Positions 47,520-58,140 of a DNA stretch of 64,000 nt are shown one piece after another; the stretch's first letter is position 1, and each line of letters opens with the position of its first letter. The notes below the pieces were generated by a model. The model was not told the DNA's origin and searched no databases. It saw nothing but the letters and a program-made list of their open reading frames with translations. Made by a program: the position numbers and the translations under genes. The DNA comes from Allacma fusca. Its lineage: Eukaryota; Arthropoda; Collembola; Symphypleona; Sminthuridae. The DNA is taken from assembly GCA_947179485.1 (NCBI GenBank), contig OX359246.1, positions 3,472,001 through 3,536,000 on the forward strand, given 5' to 3'.

Positions 47520-48600
47520 AAAATTTGTCCACTTGACCCAGATCATTTATTCAGGTCACAAGGGTCAATGGTGTCAAATATAGCCATATGATGCTTGAAA
47601 ACTGTATTATTATGTGCTTAAGTGCTCTGCATATTTTATTTGAGTATTTGTAATTATAATTTTTTCAATGACCCAGTTCAATATTCAGGTCATTTAGGTC
47701 ACAAGGGTCAATTGCATCAAGCATATAGGCAAGGGTTCCTTCAAGTAGCACATCTTTTGGGTGCATGGCTAATTTACTTCGTGGATTTGCACTAGTAATT
47801 GTTTTGATTGACCCAGGTCAACAATCGGGTCAATCAGGTCACAAGGATCAATCATATAGCAAGGGTTCCTCAAAAACAGTGTATCCTATGGGTGCATAGG
47901 AAATTTTCTTTGCTATTTGGTACTAAAAATTTCATCATTTATTTAGGTCAACATCCAGGTCGTTCGGATCGTAGAGGTCTAGTTCATATTATTCCTGACG
48001 AGCGTGACCCGAAGATTTTGACCTAGGTCAATGAGCATACAAACTTTTACTAAATAAAATAGCACTTTAGTGTACCTTATGTTACTATAAGTTTTTGTTG
48101 CGGTGAACACTCAATTAATCACCTATGACCCTTATCTTGACCCAGGTCACGGAAATTTCAAAGATTCGAATATAATTGTCAGCCGAATGTAATGGAGCTT
48201 CTTGAATTCTATTTCGAAAAATTCGGTTATATCTTTAAAAAACGGGTGGTTCGGCACTTTGACCTATGTGACCCTAATGACCTAGGTCAATGAAAATAGG
48301 TACAATTCTGAAATTAAGTAGCCGCAGGACGTTCTTAACATCACATCACGCTTATGTTAACATCCCGTATTAAAACTAACTGTCCTAATGACATTTGACC
48401 CTAAAAATTTGACCCAGGTGATTTGAATACAGACATATATACCAGAATTTCACCCAAAATGTTAAATTCGTTTATTATTAAAAAGAAATAATAATATAGA
48501 AATAAAAATCAGGTATTTCGACCCCTTGACCTCTGTGACCTGACTTACTGACCTTTACAGGTCAATTAAAAAAATTGGGAATATTGTACCACGTTTTCGT
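47520..48600. repeat. ~139-bp repeat with tgacccaggtca, 4 copies plus relics
   Basis: The landmark tgaccca(g)gtca-type motif recurs at 47,532, 47,671, 47,810 and about 47,946, with aggtcacaagggtcaat and gcaagggttcct in between. Palindromic tgacctaggtca occurs at about 48,019 and 48,279. Words such as gacctctgtgacct are shared with the block at 38,130-38,785, so the two are related. Confidence 0.85.
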
Positions 48601-48990
48601 CCACAATGGACCGATCCAGTATTTTCAGAACTGACCGTTTTCATTGAGCCAGGAGGGCGCTAATGGGTTTTTAGTATACCCTTTGGATACATATGTATGT
48701 ACACATGAAATGTAATACGGACGTAGGGTGTATGTCTCATCGTAATGATGATAAATGCTATCCCGGACTGTCATCCGAAACTGAGGAAGGGAAAGAGTCA
48801 GTCCGTCAGTTTGGGAGTATTATTGCTTCGCTTGGATTTGGCTCTCATTTCCGTCCTATTATTTCCCATTTAACGTCCACTCTCCGCATAACGCCTCTCA
48901 AAAAAAAATTTCCAACATACAAAAAATCGTCAGAAATGCAATTTCGACAGATATGTTTTCCTTTGAAATTCTCGAGTAAAATTTTTTAAG

Positions 48991-49017
48991 GGGGTCCCCT
49001 ATAACGAAGGTCCACTG
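48991..49017. mobile_element. Pogo/Tigger-like right end (fragment)
   Basis: Read on the minus strand from 49,017 the end is CAGTGGACCTTCGTTATAGG, followed by a G/C-rich ggaccccc. It is flanked by TA at 49,018-49,019. This strongly resembles pogo-type inverted-repeat ends. A weak candidate partner, TA-CAGTGCACTCCAACTGTTA, is at 46,887, which would make a 2.1-kb element; the pairing is poor. Confidence 0.4.
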
Positions 49018-50307
49018 TAGGCATATGGAGAAACAAACGGTCTGGAAACTTTTCCAATAATCACGCTCCCCTTTCGACAAGTACATGCTTTCCCTTACGT
49101 TAGAAGCTCCCCTTGGCTTTCCTTCCCGTCATAACAGTCCAGTCTCTTTACAACGGCGCCCCCTTTTCCCTTAAAATTTTCCCATTAAATAAGATGGAAT
49201 GTGACGCCAAGCAAATTATTAATACATCGGATATAACCACGAGAAAACATTTCACTACAGAAAATTATTTTTAGGGGAAGAGGTAGGTCCGTCACAGGGA
49301 GATTTTCTTCTACGCTTGGTCAATACCATCATTGCCCTTTTTTTCGACCCATGACTCTGCTGGCAAGAAACCCAAACATTACCTTTTCATATTTGGCTCT
49401 GGCAACTGTAAACATTGACTTTCTTTGTTTACTTTTTCATTTCCTCTACATTTGGGCTATAACGTTCGGCCCGAAATATTTTGTGTACAAAATATCAGGC
49501 AAAATTTTATGGAAATTTTGACTGGTTCTTTGCTTTTTTGTTTCACCTTGCTTCCAGCCTTTTGTGAATGTTAGAGTTACATATGAAGCATGAATTAAAA
49601 TATTTGATTGTTCCGTAAAATTAAGGGGCAATTTTTAAGAAAATTTTTATTTTGATTAGAATTTTGAAAAAAAAATCGAAATAATTGGGGATCAATATTG
49701 ACAAATGCGGGATTCATTTTAATTGGGGATTTTTTTAAGAAATCGGGGATCTTTTCGGAATTTGTAATTTTTTTTACAAAATGCAAATTTATTTTTATGT
49801 TGAAAACTTAATTTTTTTAGAAATTTTGTTTTGGGAATGAAAACATATTTTTCCAGAGTACTAGATTTTTCTACAAAATGGGTTTTTTTAAAAAGTGTGG
49901 TTGCTTTTTTGAAAATTTGGATTTCTGTTGTAAACGAAATTGTTTTTGATTTCTTTTTTTAAATTGGGGAACTGCTTTAAATTTTCTTGAATTTTGGTAA
50001 TAAATTGCTGGCATTTGCCGGCAAAATGAAAATTCGTTGAATTCGTTAGAAGACGGTTTTTTCCGAAAATATTTGCATAATTTTTTAAAATTGGGATTTT
50101 TTTAAAATTGTTTTTTTTTTTCAAAATTGAGGGTATTTTTAAAATCGGTTTTTTTCAAAATTGATGGTATTTTTGTGTCAAAATTTTGAAAAAATGTTGA
50201 GATTTGAATGAAAACGGGTAAAATTGAGTGTGAATTTAGTGGAGTGGGATTTTTGTTGCTTGAGTCCCGGATGTTAAATTTGGATGTGTTTGTGTGTGGA
50301 AATGTAG

Positions 50308-50532
50308 ATTTATGTGCAAACGTGGAGTGTAAATTTGGGGCCCGATGTGAGAACGGAGCGTGTGAGTGTCCCACGGACTGCCCTTTGAACAAAGAGCCCG
50401 TTTGTGGTTCAAATCTAATGACCTACGCGAATGAGTGTGAGCTCCAGAAAACCGCATGTCAACTCGGACGCCCGCTCACCGTCCACTTTTATGGCGAGTG
50501 TTCCGAAGGATTGAGTCCGCAGCTGAATTTCG
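50308..50532 (+). CDS. AGRN: Agrin exon: follistatin-like domain FS7
   Basis: One complete FS domain. The acceptor is tgtggaaatgtag at 50,307, with a poor pyrimidine tract, and the donor chosen is G|gtttgt at 50,533; both ends are phase 1. Ten cysteines: LCANVEC, GARC, GACEC, TDC, EPVCGSNLMTYANEC, TAC and GEC. The hairpin between Cys3 and Cys4 is very short (ENGA). The Kazal signature has S-N-L-M where S-D-G-x is usual. A tail SEGLSPQLNF follows Cys10. The donor is weak, so the exact 3' end is uncertain; a donor further on at atgtgtgt would not keep phase 1. Confidence 0.9.
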
Positions 50533-53329
50533 GTTTGTGCCTATCCCTCTTTATGTGTGTATGCTTCCGTTCAAGGAGTATGCCCAAAATTTGCATGTCA
50601 TTTTAACAACCGTACGCATACCGTCTGCTTCCCAATCGTTTCCCCCTAAATGTCAACTTTTCCAAGTGTTACAACCCAAACCAGCACCTTTCTTAAACCA
50701 CCGTACTATTTTCATACCTGGAAAAAATTACGCTAAAAAATTTTCCCCTCATATTTTTTATCCCTCAATCTAGTACGAAAAGTCGCATCAAAATTCCATA
50801 TGGGTAACATGATTCAAATACAGCAATAAAATTAGGTAAACCCTTTGACCCGTGTATTACACAAGAAATAATGCTGCAAGGGGAATTGAATTTGAATAAA
50901 AAAATTTAATAGATCCAACAGTCGGAGAAAATTTTACAAAAATTATTACGTCAAAAATGACGGTAAAATTTTAGGGAAAATTTTAAATCGATTTTGTTTT
51001 TTAAATTTTCCAAAACTGTTTCAAAAAATCAAAAGCAAAAAATTTGTGGGCTGTAAATATTTGAGTTTCATACGTTTTTGTGGGATTGCAAAATTTAAAG
51101 TAATTGTCAAACCGTCTCTTTTTCAAAAAACGCAAAATTGGTTTTGGGATTTCAAAATTTGTAACAAATTCCGTTAAATTAGGGGTGACACGATTTGCGG
51201 GGAAGGAATTCATGAAAAAATCAAGTAAAATTCACTAAAATTCCGCAACATGTTTTCAATACACCCGAAATTTTTACAAATCGGGCAAAATGGCTTAAAA
51301 TTTCGTAAATTTTAAACAATGAACAAAGTTCTACAAAATCGTGCAAATCAGCCAAAATGCAACGAAAGTTCACAAACATTTACTAAAATTTAGCAAAAGT
51401 GTCTAAAATTCCGCAAAACCACTTGAGTATTATAAAATCCAAAAGTGCGTATAAAATTTGCTGAATTTTTCAAAATTTTATAGACTATTTTAAAATTTGT
51501 TAGTTTTTTTAATTTCCTTTTTCCTGCTCATTTCTCAAAAATCGTTTGCTTAAAACGTATTCAAATCTTTAATATAAAACAATAAAAAATAAATATTCCG
51601 AGTAAATTCCATTTTGACTATTTCCATCTACTTCCATGGTTCTAGTGCCCCAAGTAACATTAAATGGATTCCTGTATTTCCGCACTTGCGAATGGTCAGA
51701 CAGGTTTTCGGTAATGAAAATTTTAGGCATAAGTTGTGCCCTGATTCTCCCTCTCAACTTGTTTTGCCACTTTCCTCCGGTGAATTTTTTCCCTGTTGGA
51801 ACCCAAAAGAAAAGTCACGTTGAAATTGTTTTTTCCCTCTCGTTTCCTTTCCCCATTTCTTTTAGTGTATGTGGAAATGTACACTTACGCCTTTTGCTCA
51901 AATAGATATATATAAGGGCAAAAGTTTGGCTGCCAATTTTACAAATTATGTTTCTTATAGGATTTGGCACCCGAGCCCTTCCCTTCCTTCAGATCACGAT
52001 CCAGGTCCAGTTCATATCATGATTGAGTTATTTTCTTTCCCAAGTTTTTTTCTCCCCTCTGTCCGCAAAGTTTTCCTTTGTTTCTTTTTCATGTTTCCAA
52101 TTCTTTGCCCACCCTTTTGGCTTCCATTGAATTTTTTACTTTCTCCGCACGGAGGATGATGACGAATTCACGCTACTTTCAGTATTTACTCAAAAAGCAC
52201 TTTTTCCAACTCAAGAAAAAATTTTCCTCCTTGCAAAATTGATTTTTCGCCCTTAATTTTTTAAACCCCCTATTTTTGTTACAGTTTTGAAATCTTCCGA
52301 TGTTTTCCGTGCGGTTTGGTTTTAAATCAGGGATATTGCAAAAAAAATTCGCCGAATATGTGCCAAATATAAGGGCTTTGGGGGGAAATTGTGCGCGGTT
52401 TATTTTTTGTTTGCAAATTTTTATGAACTAACTTGAGAAGCAAAATATTTTGCAAGTTAGAATTTTGCAACGGGAATGTTACCAAAACCTGGCCCTGATT
52501 GGATGAAATATGTGACTTGATATTTGACATTGGAAACCCCGTTTATTGCGCTGTCGTAAATTTTTCCCCGGACGTGAAATATTCCTTTGGTAGTTTTTGT
52601 GAAGGTATTTGATGAATGTGACCGATTTTATGGAAATGGGGGAAATCAAAGGAAATTCTTCTTTTTGGTGGGTAAAGGAACTCAAGCCTTTTGACATGGT
52701 ACAAAAGGGCTGAATTTGATACATTCGAATGCTTATTGGTTTTATATTTCGTAAACAAAAAAAATATGAGGGATGCCATATCGGGGGATATTAAATTTTT
52801 TTAAAAGGAGGGATTGAAACAAGTCACATATGTTTTCTAATATCGTCATGTGGTACTGCAAAACATTACGAAATTCAAGTTCGTGCTCCGTTCGGGTGTA
52901 GTTTTTGTCTTAGGATCAAATGTTTTCAAAAATATTTTCAAAAAAACGGTTGGAATGGAAATTTTGACGAACATTTGGTGAAAATGTGTCTAAATATTTT
53001 CTAAAATTTTCCCAGTTTTGCCTGAAATTTGCCAAAATATTTTGCAGCATTTACTTAAAATGTATTTAAAAAATTTGAATATATTCTGCCAGTTTTCGGC
53101 AAACATTTCATCGCGATTTGAACCAGAATTTACCAATATGGAGCGAAATTTTGACTGAAAAATCCTCCATTTGTTTCCCAGAATGCGTCGATATTTTTTC
53201 TGAAATAATCCCTGTTTTGCCCGAAATATCGCCAGTTGTTGCAAAATTATAAGCCGCATTTTGCCCAAATTTAACGCAAAACATTGTCTAAAGTTCACTC
53301 CGTGATTTGACCAAAATGTATCCGATTTT

Positions 53330-53640
53330 ATCCCAGAATTTACGCTATTTGGCCCCTAATTTACACATTTCCCTCAAAATTTTCCCTCAAATTTTTCCCT
53401 CAAAATTTGCCCATATTTGCCCCATTTTGTCCCCATTTCCCCCAAAACACAAACTACGTTTTGCTTGAATTTGTCAAATTTTTTGCCTAAAATCCACCTG
53501 TAAGTTGTTCAGAATTTACTCATTTTCCACTAAAACGTACCCGTATTTAGCCCATAATTTTACCATAACTCCCTAAAGTTTACTCATATTTTACCCAAAA
53601 TTTTCTCATTTCCCTCTGAAATTCACCTATATTTTGTCGA
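53330..53640. repeat. Degenerate cccaaaatttnccc repeats
   Basis: The words tttgcccatat, ccctcaaaattt and cccaaaattttc recur every 14-25 bp without a fixed register. Confidence 0.5.
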
Positions 53641-54219
53641 AAACTTGAGTACCCCTTAAATAACACGTATTTTGCCCAAAACTGTTCAAAATTTCATTTA
53701 AAATTTATTCAAATTTTCCAAAAAGGTAGCGGATAATTTGAGTATGGTCCGACCAGAGATTTCCGGACTGCGCACCTGAACCCAGCCCGTGTTAAAAAAT
53801 AGAGGGAAAGACACGTTTGAAGATTTGGAATATAAGAGCTGAAAAAGAGAAAGTAGAAATCAATGTGAAAATCTCTGAGCGACCTGTAAGACTCCCATTG
53901 GAGTGGTTACGTGTGCACTTTTTTCCTTCTCCCACTTTCATTATTTTGTTTGTGATTTATGACTGTTTTCTTCTTCTCGCTTTGTCTGGCTCGCCCTGTT
54001 CCATCTGTGTTTCCCCCTTTTTTTCCCACTCACCCGCTCACGTATGGCCTGTTCTATCAACTTGTTATTATTGCTACGAGAGTGGGAAAAGAAGAGAGAG
54101 GAAAAGGGGGTTGAGAGCATGTGAGAAGAGAGGCGACTGCTGGAGAAGTCATCAACTATCGCATGACATGCCGGTGTTTCAGGCTAAACAGCAGAGATGA
54201 GCCAGGACCTACTTGGGAG

Positions 54220-54291
54220 CGGGTTAAGCGGCAAAAATATTTTTTCCGCCGACAGTATATTTTAACCCGTAAATTCACTCAGTCACTGAGT
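54220..54291. other. Cluster of inverted repeats (long imperfect hairpin plus short one)
   Basis: cgggttaa (54,220-54,227) pairs with ttaacccg (54,262-54,269). Inside it gcgg pairs with ccgc around a self-complementary aaaaatattttt. Immediately after, actcagtcactgagt (54,277-54,291) is a perfect 7-bp inverted repeat with a 1-nt centre. It could be a transposon end, a structured RNA element or replication slippage. Confidence 0.7.
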
Positions 54292-54654
54292 CAGGGCCGA
54301 AAAACATGATGGCCCAGTGACACGTGAATTTTTCCCTGTCCAACCAGGTCTATTTCACTTTCGACCAATCTGCGTCAAATTCTCAAATCAAATATTTTCT
54401 TCGGAAATATTTTAATCCCCTGTACTTTAAACGGAAAACGTTTTAAAAATTACGGGCTAAATTTTTTTTTTCGCTTGTTACATTATTTTAAATAACACTC
54501 GATAAGTGCTTTTGCCCTACAAAAAAAATTCAAAATATGGGCTAAATATTTTCACATTTTTTAAAAAATCTGGAATTTCCCCCTAAAATACGGGTTTTAA
54601 AACTGACAATTATTTACAAGCTTGGAAATTTGGAATGTGAAGGAAGTTTTGCAA

Positions 54655-54800
54655 AAGGGTATAAAATTATGCAAAACGGTTGGAAATTTGCAAAACTTTA
54701 TGCAAAATGGTTGGAAATTTGCAAAAATGTATGCAAAATGGTTGGAAATTTGCAAAAATTTATGCAAAATGGTTGAAAATTTGCAAAAATTATTTACAAT
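54655..54800. repeat. 31-bp tandem repeat, about 5 copies
   Basis: The unit atgcaaaatggttggaaatt plus tgcaaaaatgt repeats with few changes. Because 31 is not a multiple of 3, the + frame shown by the array changes from copy to copy. Confidence 0.9.
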
Positions 54801-54973
54801 TATTTTCATTAAACTGAATCTAAAATTGAACAAAATTCTTTGGAAATTTTTTAAAAAGTTTAATCAAACTTCCTCATCATTTTTGGAGCCATTAAAATGA
54901 AAGGAATTTTTTTGCAAAATTCGTGGCTGCAAATTATGGAAAATTTGGGTTCTAAGGATTTGATTTTTTGCAG

Positions 54974-55363
54974 GCGGACCCTCTAATTCACATGTATTGA
55001 GTCCCAGCTCTGTATCTTCCATTGGATCTCCTTCCTCCTCTTCATCGTCGTCCTCATCAGTTTCAGGGATTGTGGTGGATTCCACAGCAAAGAGTTTGGG
55101 AAAAGGGAAAACGTCAGAGAGTGCGGGTGGTTTGGAGGAGCGGCCGAAGCTCTGTGATTCCATTCGGTGTGATTTCGGAGCTATGTGTGAATTGGGTGAG
55201 GACGGATTCCCACGCTGCACCTGTCAATTCAACTGTTCCTCTGCTCCCGGCAACCCTGTCTGTGGCTCGGATTTGAAGCTCTACTTGAACGACTGCGAGA
55301 TGCGGAGGGAAGGTTGCCATCGGCAAACCGAACTTCGACCAAGACCCATGGAACTTTGTGAAG
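54974..55363 (+). CDS. AGRN: Agrin exon: Ser-rich linker plus follistatin-like domain FS8
   Basis: At 390 nt, the longest exon here. The acceptor is gattttttgcag at 54,973 and the donor is G|gtctcc at 55,364; both ends are phase 1. The first 57 or so residues form a low-complexity linker with a run of nine serines (about residues 22-30), then VSGIVVD and SAGGLEE. The FS domain follows: LCDSIRC, GAMC, PRCTC, FNC, NPVCGSDLKLYLNDC, EGC and ELC. N-C-S in QFNCSS is a sequon. In vertebrate agrin the segment just before FS8 carries Ser-Gly heparan-sulfate sites, so this linker is the positional equivalent; S-G and the nearby acidic residues could be the attachment sites. The donor gtctcc is weak, but the phase fits the next exon. 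Confidence 0.92.
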
Positions 55364-57093
55364 GTCTCCTCATTTTCATTTAAAGCTCCAAACAAGTCTC
55401 ATAATGACACTTTCCACATTCAACTTAGGATGCATGTTCAACATTGAGATCCATTTGACCTTCAAATGACTTTGTATTGACCTACGTCTGACATGCAAAT
55501 GCAGGTTGGGATCAGTTGGCTCTAAAATTGACGTGCACTTTAGGTTGTGTCTTGAAATTGACATTGACACTAGTTAAACTTATTTGACATTGGTACGAAT
55601 TGACCTTCATTTGAAATTGACACGAGTTGACCCTCATTCGACATTCAAACAAGTTGACCTTCATTTGACATTGACACAAGTTGACCCTCATTCGACATTC
55701 AAACAAGTTGACCTTCATTTGACATTGACACCAGTTGACCTTCACTTTACATTGACACTAGTTAACCGTGATTTGACATTGACAAGAGTTGACCTTCATT
55801 TGACATTGAAACAAGTTGACCTGAATTTGAAATTGACATCAGTTGACCTTTATTTTACAGTGACATCAGTTGACCTTTATTTTACAGTGACATCAGTTGA
55901 CCTTTATTTTACAGTGACACTAGTTGACCGTCATTTGACATTGCCACGAGTTGGCGGTCATTTGACATTGCCACGAGTTGGCGGTCATTTGACATTGACA
56001 CGAGTTGGCGGTCATCTAATATTGACACGAGTTGACCTTCATTTGACACTGATACGAGTTGACCTTCATTTGACATTGGCACTAGTTGACCTTTATTTTA
56101 CATTGACACGAGTTGACGGTCATCTGATATTGACACGAGTTGACCTTCATTTGACATTGGGACTAGTTGACCTTTATTTTACTTTGGCACTGGTTGACCT
56201 TTATTTTACATTGACACTAGTTGACCGTCATTTGACATTGACACTAGTTGACGGTCATTTGACATTGCCACGAGTTGGCGGTCATTTGACATTGACACGA
56301 GTTGGCGGTCATCTAATATTGACACGAGTTGACCTTCATTTGACACTGATACGAGTTGACATTCATTTGACATTGGCACTAGTTGACCTTTATTTTACAT
56401 TGACACGAGTTGACCGTCATTTGACATTGACACTAGTTGGCGGTCATTTGACATTGATACGAGTTGGCGGTCATCTAATATTGACACGAGTTGACCTTCA
56501 TTTGACATTGGGACTAGTTGACCTTTATTTTACATTGGCACTAGTTGACCTTTATTTTACATTGGCACTAGTTGACCGTCATTTGAAATTGACACTAGTT
56601 GACGGTCATTTGACATTGCCACGAGTTGGCGGTCATTTGACATTGACACGAGTTGACCGTCATCAGATATTGACACAAGTTGACCTTGAATTTTGGAACC
56701 TAAACTGACCTTAACTTGTATAAAAGTAATTCACATTGCATTACTCTTTTAACATTAATTTGATTTAACACTAGCTTGAAATTTGCTGACCATATGTGAC
56801 ATTTAGTTGACCATTGCTTGACCTAATTTGTTTTAACTCGAACGAAGCCCTAAATTTGAAGTTTCTTGCATGCACAACTTTACAATCCCTAATATTGTGT
56901 GATATATGCATTTGGAAAGGGAAAAGTAATTAAAACGTCGACAAAATTTCCACCCGCATTTTCGCCTGAAATTGAATAGAAGGATAAAGTTACAGGGGAA
57001 AAAGTTGCTTTTAAGTTCCAAAAACTTTGTGATGCTTCAAGTGACAATTTTTGGATCCTAGCCCTGAAAAATATTTTACCAATTTTTTTCCAG
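55364..57093 (+). other. AGRN: Agrin intron FS8-lustrin module
   Basis: A 1.7-kb intron almost filled by the 27-bp array (55,575-56,715). Reading through the donor hits a stop eight codons later, so the array frame is not continuous with the agrin frame. Confidence 0.8.
55440..56715. repeat. 27-bp ttgacnntcatttgacattg array with a 297-bp higher-order repeat
   Basis: About 40 copies of a 27-bp unit, agttgaccttcatttgacat plus tgacacg, are strict from 55,575; looser related sequence starts near 55,440. The rare variant gtcatctaatattgacacg occurs at 56,011 and 56,308, 297 bp apart, which is 11 units; neighbouring variants repeat in the same order. Since 27 is a multiple of 3, a 374-codon open frame of VDLHLTLTR-type nonapeptides runs from 55,584. 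I interpret the array as satellite DNA, not protein. Confidence 0.93.
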
Positions 57094-57246
57094 AAACTGA
57101 AGCTCGACCGTGTAATGGAGAAGATCCGTTGAAGCATCCGGACAGTGGAGAGGAAATAAATTGTGGGAACGGGCCAACCAGAACTAATTGCCCGAGTGGA
57201 AGTTACTGTCACAGAAGCTCCACGTTCGCCAAATGCTGCAAAAAGC
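57094..57246 (+). CDS. AGRN: Agrin exon: lustrin-type Cys-rich module
   Basis: This exon codes for a six-cysteine module that is neither FS nor LE: PCNGEDPLKHPDSGEE, then INCGNG, TNCPSGSYC and FAKCCKK. The acceptor is tttttttccag at 57,093 and the donor is C|gtgagt at 57,247; both ends are phase 1. The pattern C-x-G-x-P ... C ... C-P-x-G-x-x-C ... C-C fits the lustrin-type cysteine-rich repeat found in many invertebrate extracellular proteins. I do not know this module from vertebrate agrin, where FS8 is followed directly by the stretch before LE1. It must be a surface or matrix module, as it lies between two extracellular domains. Its binding partner is unknown. Confidence 0.85.
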
Positions 57247-57543
57247 GTGAGTAATTTCATTTGTCCCGAATTTTTTCCACCATCATTTTTTCACGTGGAA
57301 ATTAATACAAATCCCAACTTTTCCTCTCCCCATATTTTCCTCTAGCTCAGCCCAAATTATCTCCAAAATCTCATTACCCATTCAACCCAACCAACCCTAT
57401 TACATTTTAAACTCGTTTATTTCAAAACTCCATATTTTTTCATACGCACAAAAATTATGTATAAAATTTTGAAAAATAATTTTTGGAAAATATTTTTTTT
57501 TAAACGTAATAACATGTTTTAAAACCATCAAATTTATTTTCAG
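57247..57543 (+). other. AGRN: Agrin intron, short (297 bp)
   Basis: The shortest of the confident introns, with gtgagt and a ttattttcag acceptor. No repeat array is seen. Confidence 0.85.
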
Positions 57544-57834
57544 CGGAAGAACGTACCACGACCAAAAAACCTCAACCAAAGCCCCAGCCCAAATGTGATG
57601 ATTCGATTCACGGGTGTTGTCCCGATGGGGTCACTTCGGCCATGGGGGATGACCATGCGGGCTGTCCATCCGTTTGCAAATGTAACAAATTGGGCTCCAT
57701 TGCGGAAACTTGTGACCCGTTTACGCACGAGTGCCAGTGTCGACCTGGTGTTGGAACCCCAAAATGTGACCGCTGCTTGCCCGGATTTTGGGGTCTGTCC
57801 CGCATAGCCTTAGAGGGACATTTGGGGTGTCGGG
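57544..57834 (+). CDS. AGRN: Agrin exon: Pro/Lys linker, CCPDG motif and laminin-EGF-like domain LE1
   Basis: The acceptor is tttattttcag at 57,543 and the donor is G|gtaagt at 57,835; both ends are phase 1. A linker ERTTTKKPQPKPQPK precedes CDDSIHGCCPDGVTSA and HAGCPSVC, the agrin-specific Cys motif before LE1. LE1 follows with eight cysteines: CKCNKLGSIAETCD, ECQCRPGVG, KCDRCLPGFWGL and LGC. The GCCPDG motif followed by an LE domain ending in GFWGL is highly characteristic of agrin and is the strongest single piece of evidence for the gene name. LE domains are rigid rod elements in laminins and agrin. Confidence 0.96.
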
Positions 57835-57919
57835 GTAAGTTTGAATTTAAGGGCGATATAATTTTGCGCACTTCTATTTTTAATTTTACGGTTTCATGAC
57901 CCTTTCGGGTTCATTTTAT

Positions 57920-58140
57920 GGTCAAAGCGTGTGACCGTCTTTAATTTTACATTCGGGTTCAATTTACGGTCAAAGCTTGTGACCATCTTTACTGCAGCAT
58001 TTGAAAATTTTTACGGTCAAAGCTTGTGACCATCTTTACAGAAACATTTGAATAATTTTACGGTCAAAGGTTGTGACCGGCCTTGCTGCAATATTTGAAT
58101 AATTTTAAGGTCAAAGTTTATGAACGTCATTACAGGTCGT
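57920..58140. repeat. 47-bp tandem repeat with ggtcaaagcttgtgacc, 5 copies
   Basis: ggtcaaag starts at 57,920, 57,968, 58,015, 58,062 and 58,109, a 47-48-bp period. The heart of each unit, ggtcaaagcttgtgacc, is a near-palindrome with ggtca and tgacc arms. Related words persist to about 58,420. Confidence 0.9.

Larger units (their letters stand above)
46760..50307 (+). other. AGRN: Agrin intron FS6-FS7
   Basis: A 3.5-kb intron with a small hairpin (46,918-46,951), transposon-end-like sequences at 46,889, 47,087 and 48,991-49,017, a CA tract, and a second tgacccaggtca repeat block. The last 0.9 kb (49,450-50,220) is A/T-run rich. No exon is supported. Confidence 0.7.
50533..54973 (+). other. 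AGRN: Agrin intron FS7-FS8 (4.4 kb)
   Basis: An AT-rich intron with degenerate repeats near 51,240-51,420 and 53,330-53,640, a 31-bp array at 54,655-54,800 and a prominent hairpin cluster at 54,220-54,291. Complex sequence lies at 51,600-52,160 and 53,740-54,370. Several open frames of up to 127 codons show no domain and are not called. Confidence 0.7.

Noticed and set aside
51960-52003. Possible 44-nt exon between cttatag and gtccag in the FS7-FS8 intron
   Set aside because: Not divisible by three with respect to the phase-1 neighbours; would shift the frame of FS8.
53817-54309. Open frames of 127 and 62 codons on the + strand
   Set aside because: No recognisable domain; low-complexity hydrophobic and basic stretches; no splice phase fit to FS7 or FS8.
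55584-56708. 374-codon + strand open frame of VDLHLTLTR-type repeats as a gene or agrin exon
   Set aside because: It is the by-product of a 27-bp tandem repeat; the agrin frame from FS8 stops eight codons past its donor, and no splice site links it in phase.
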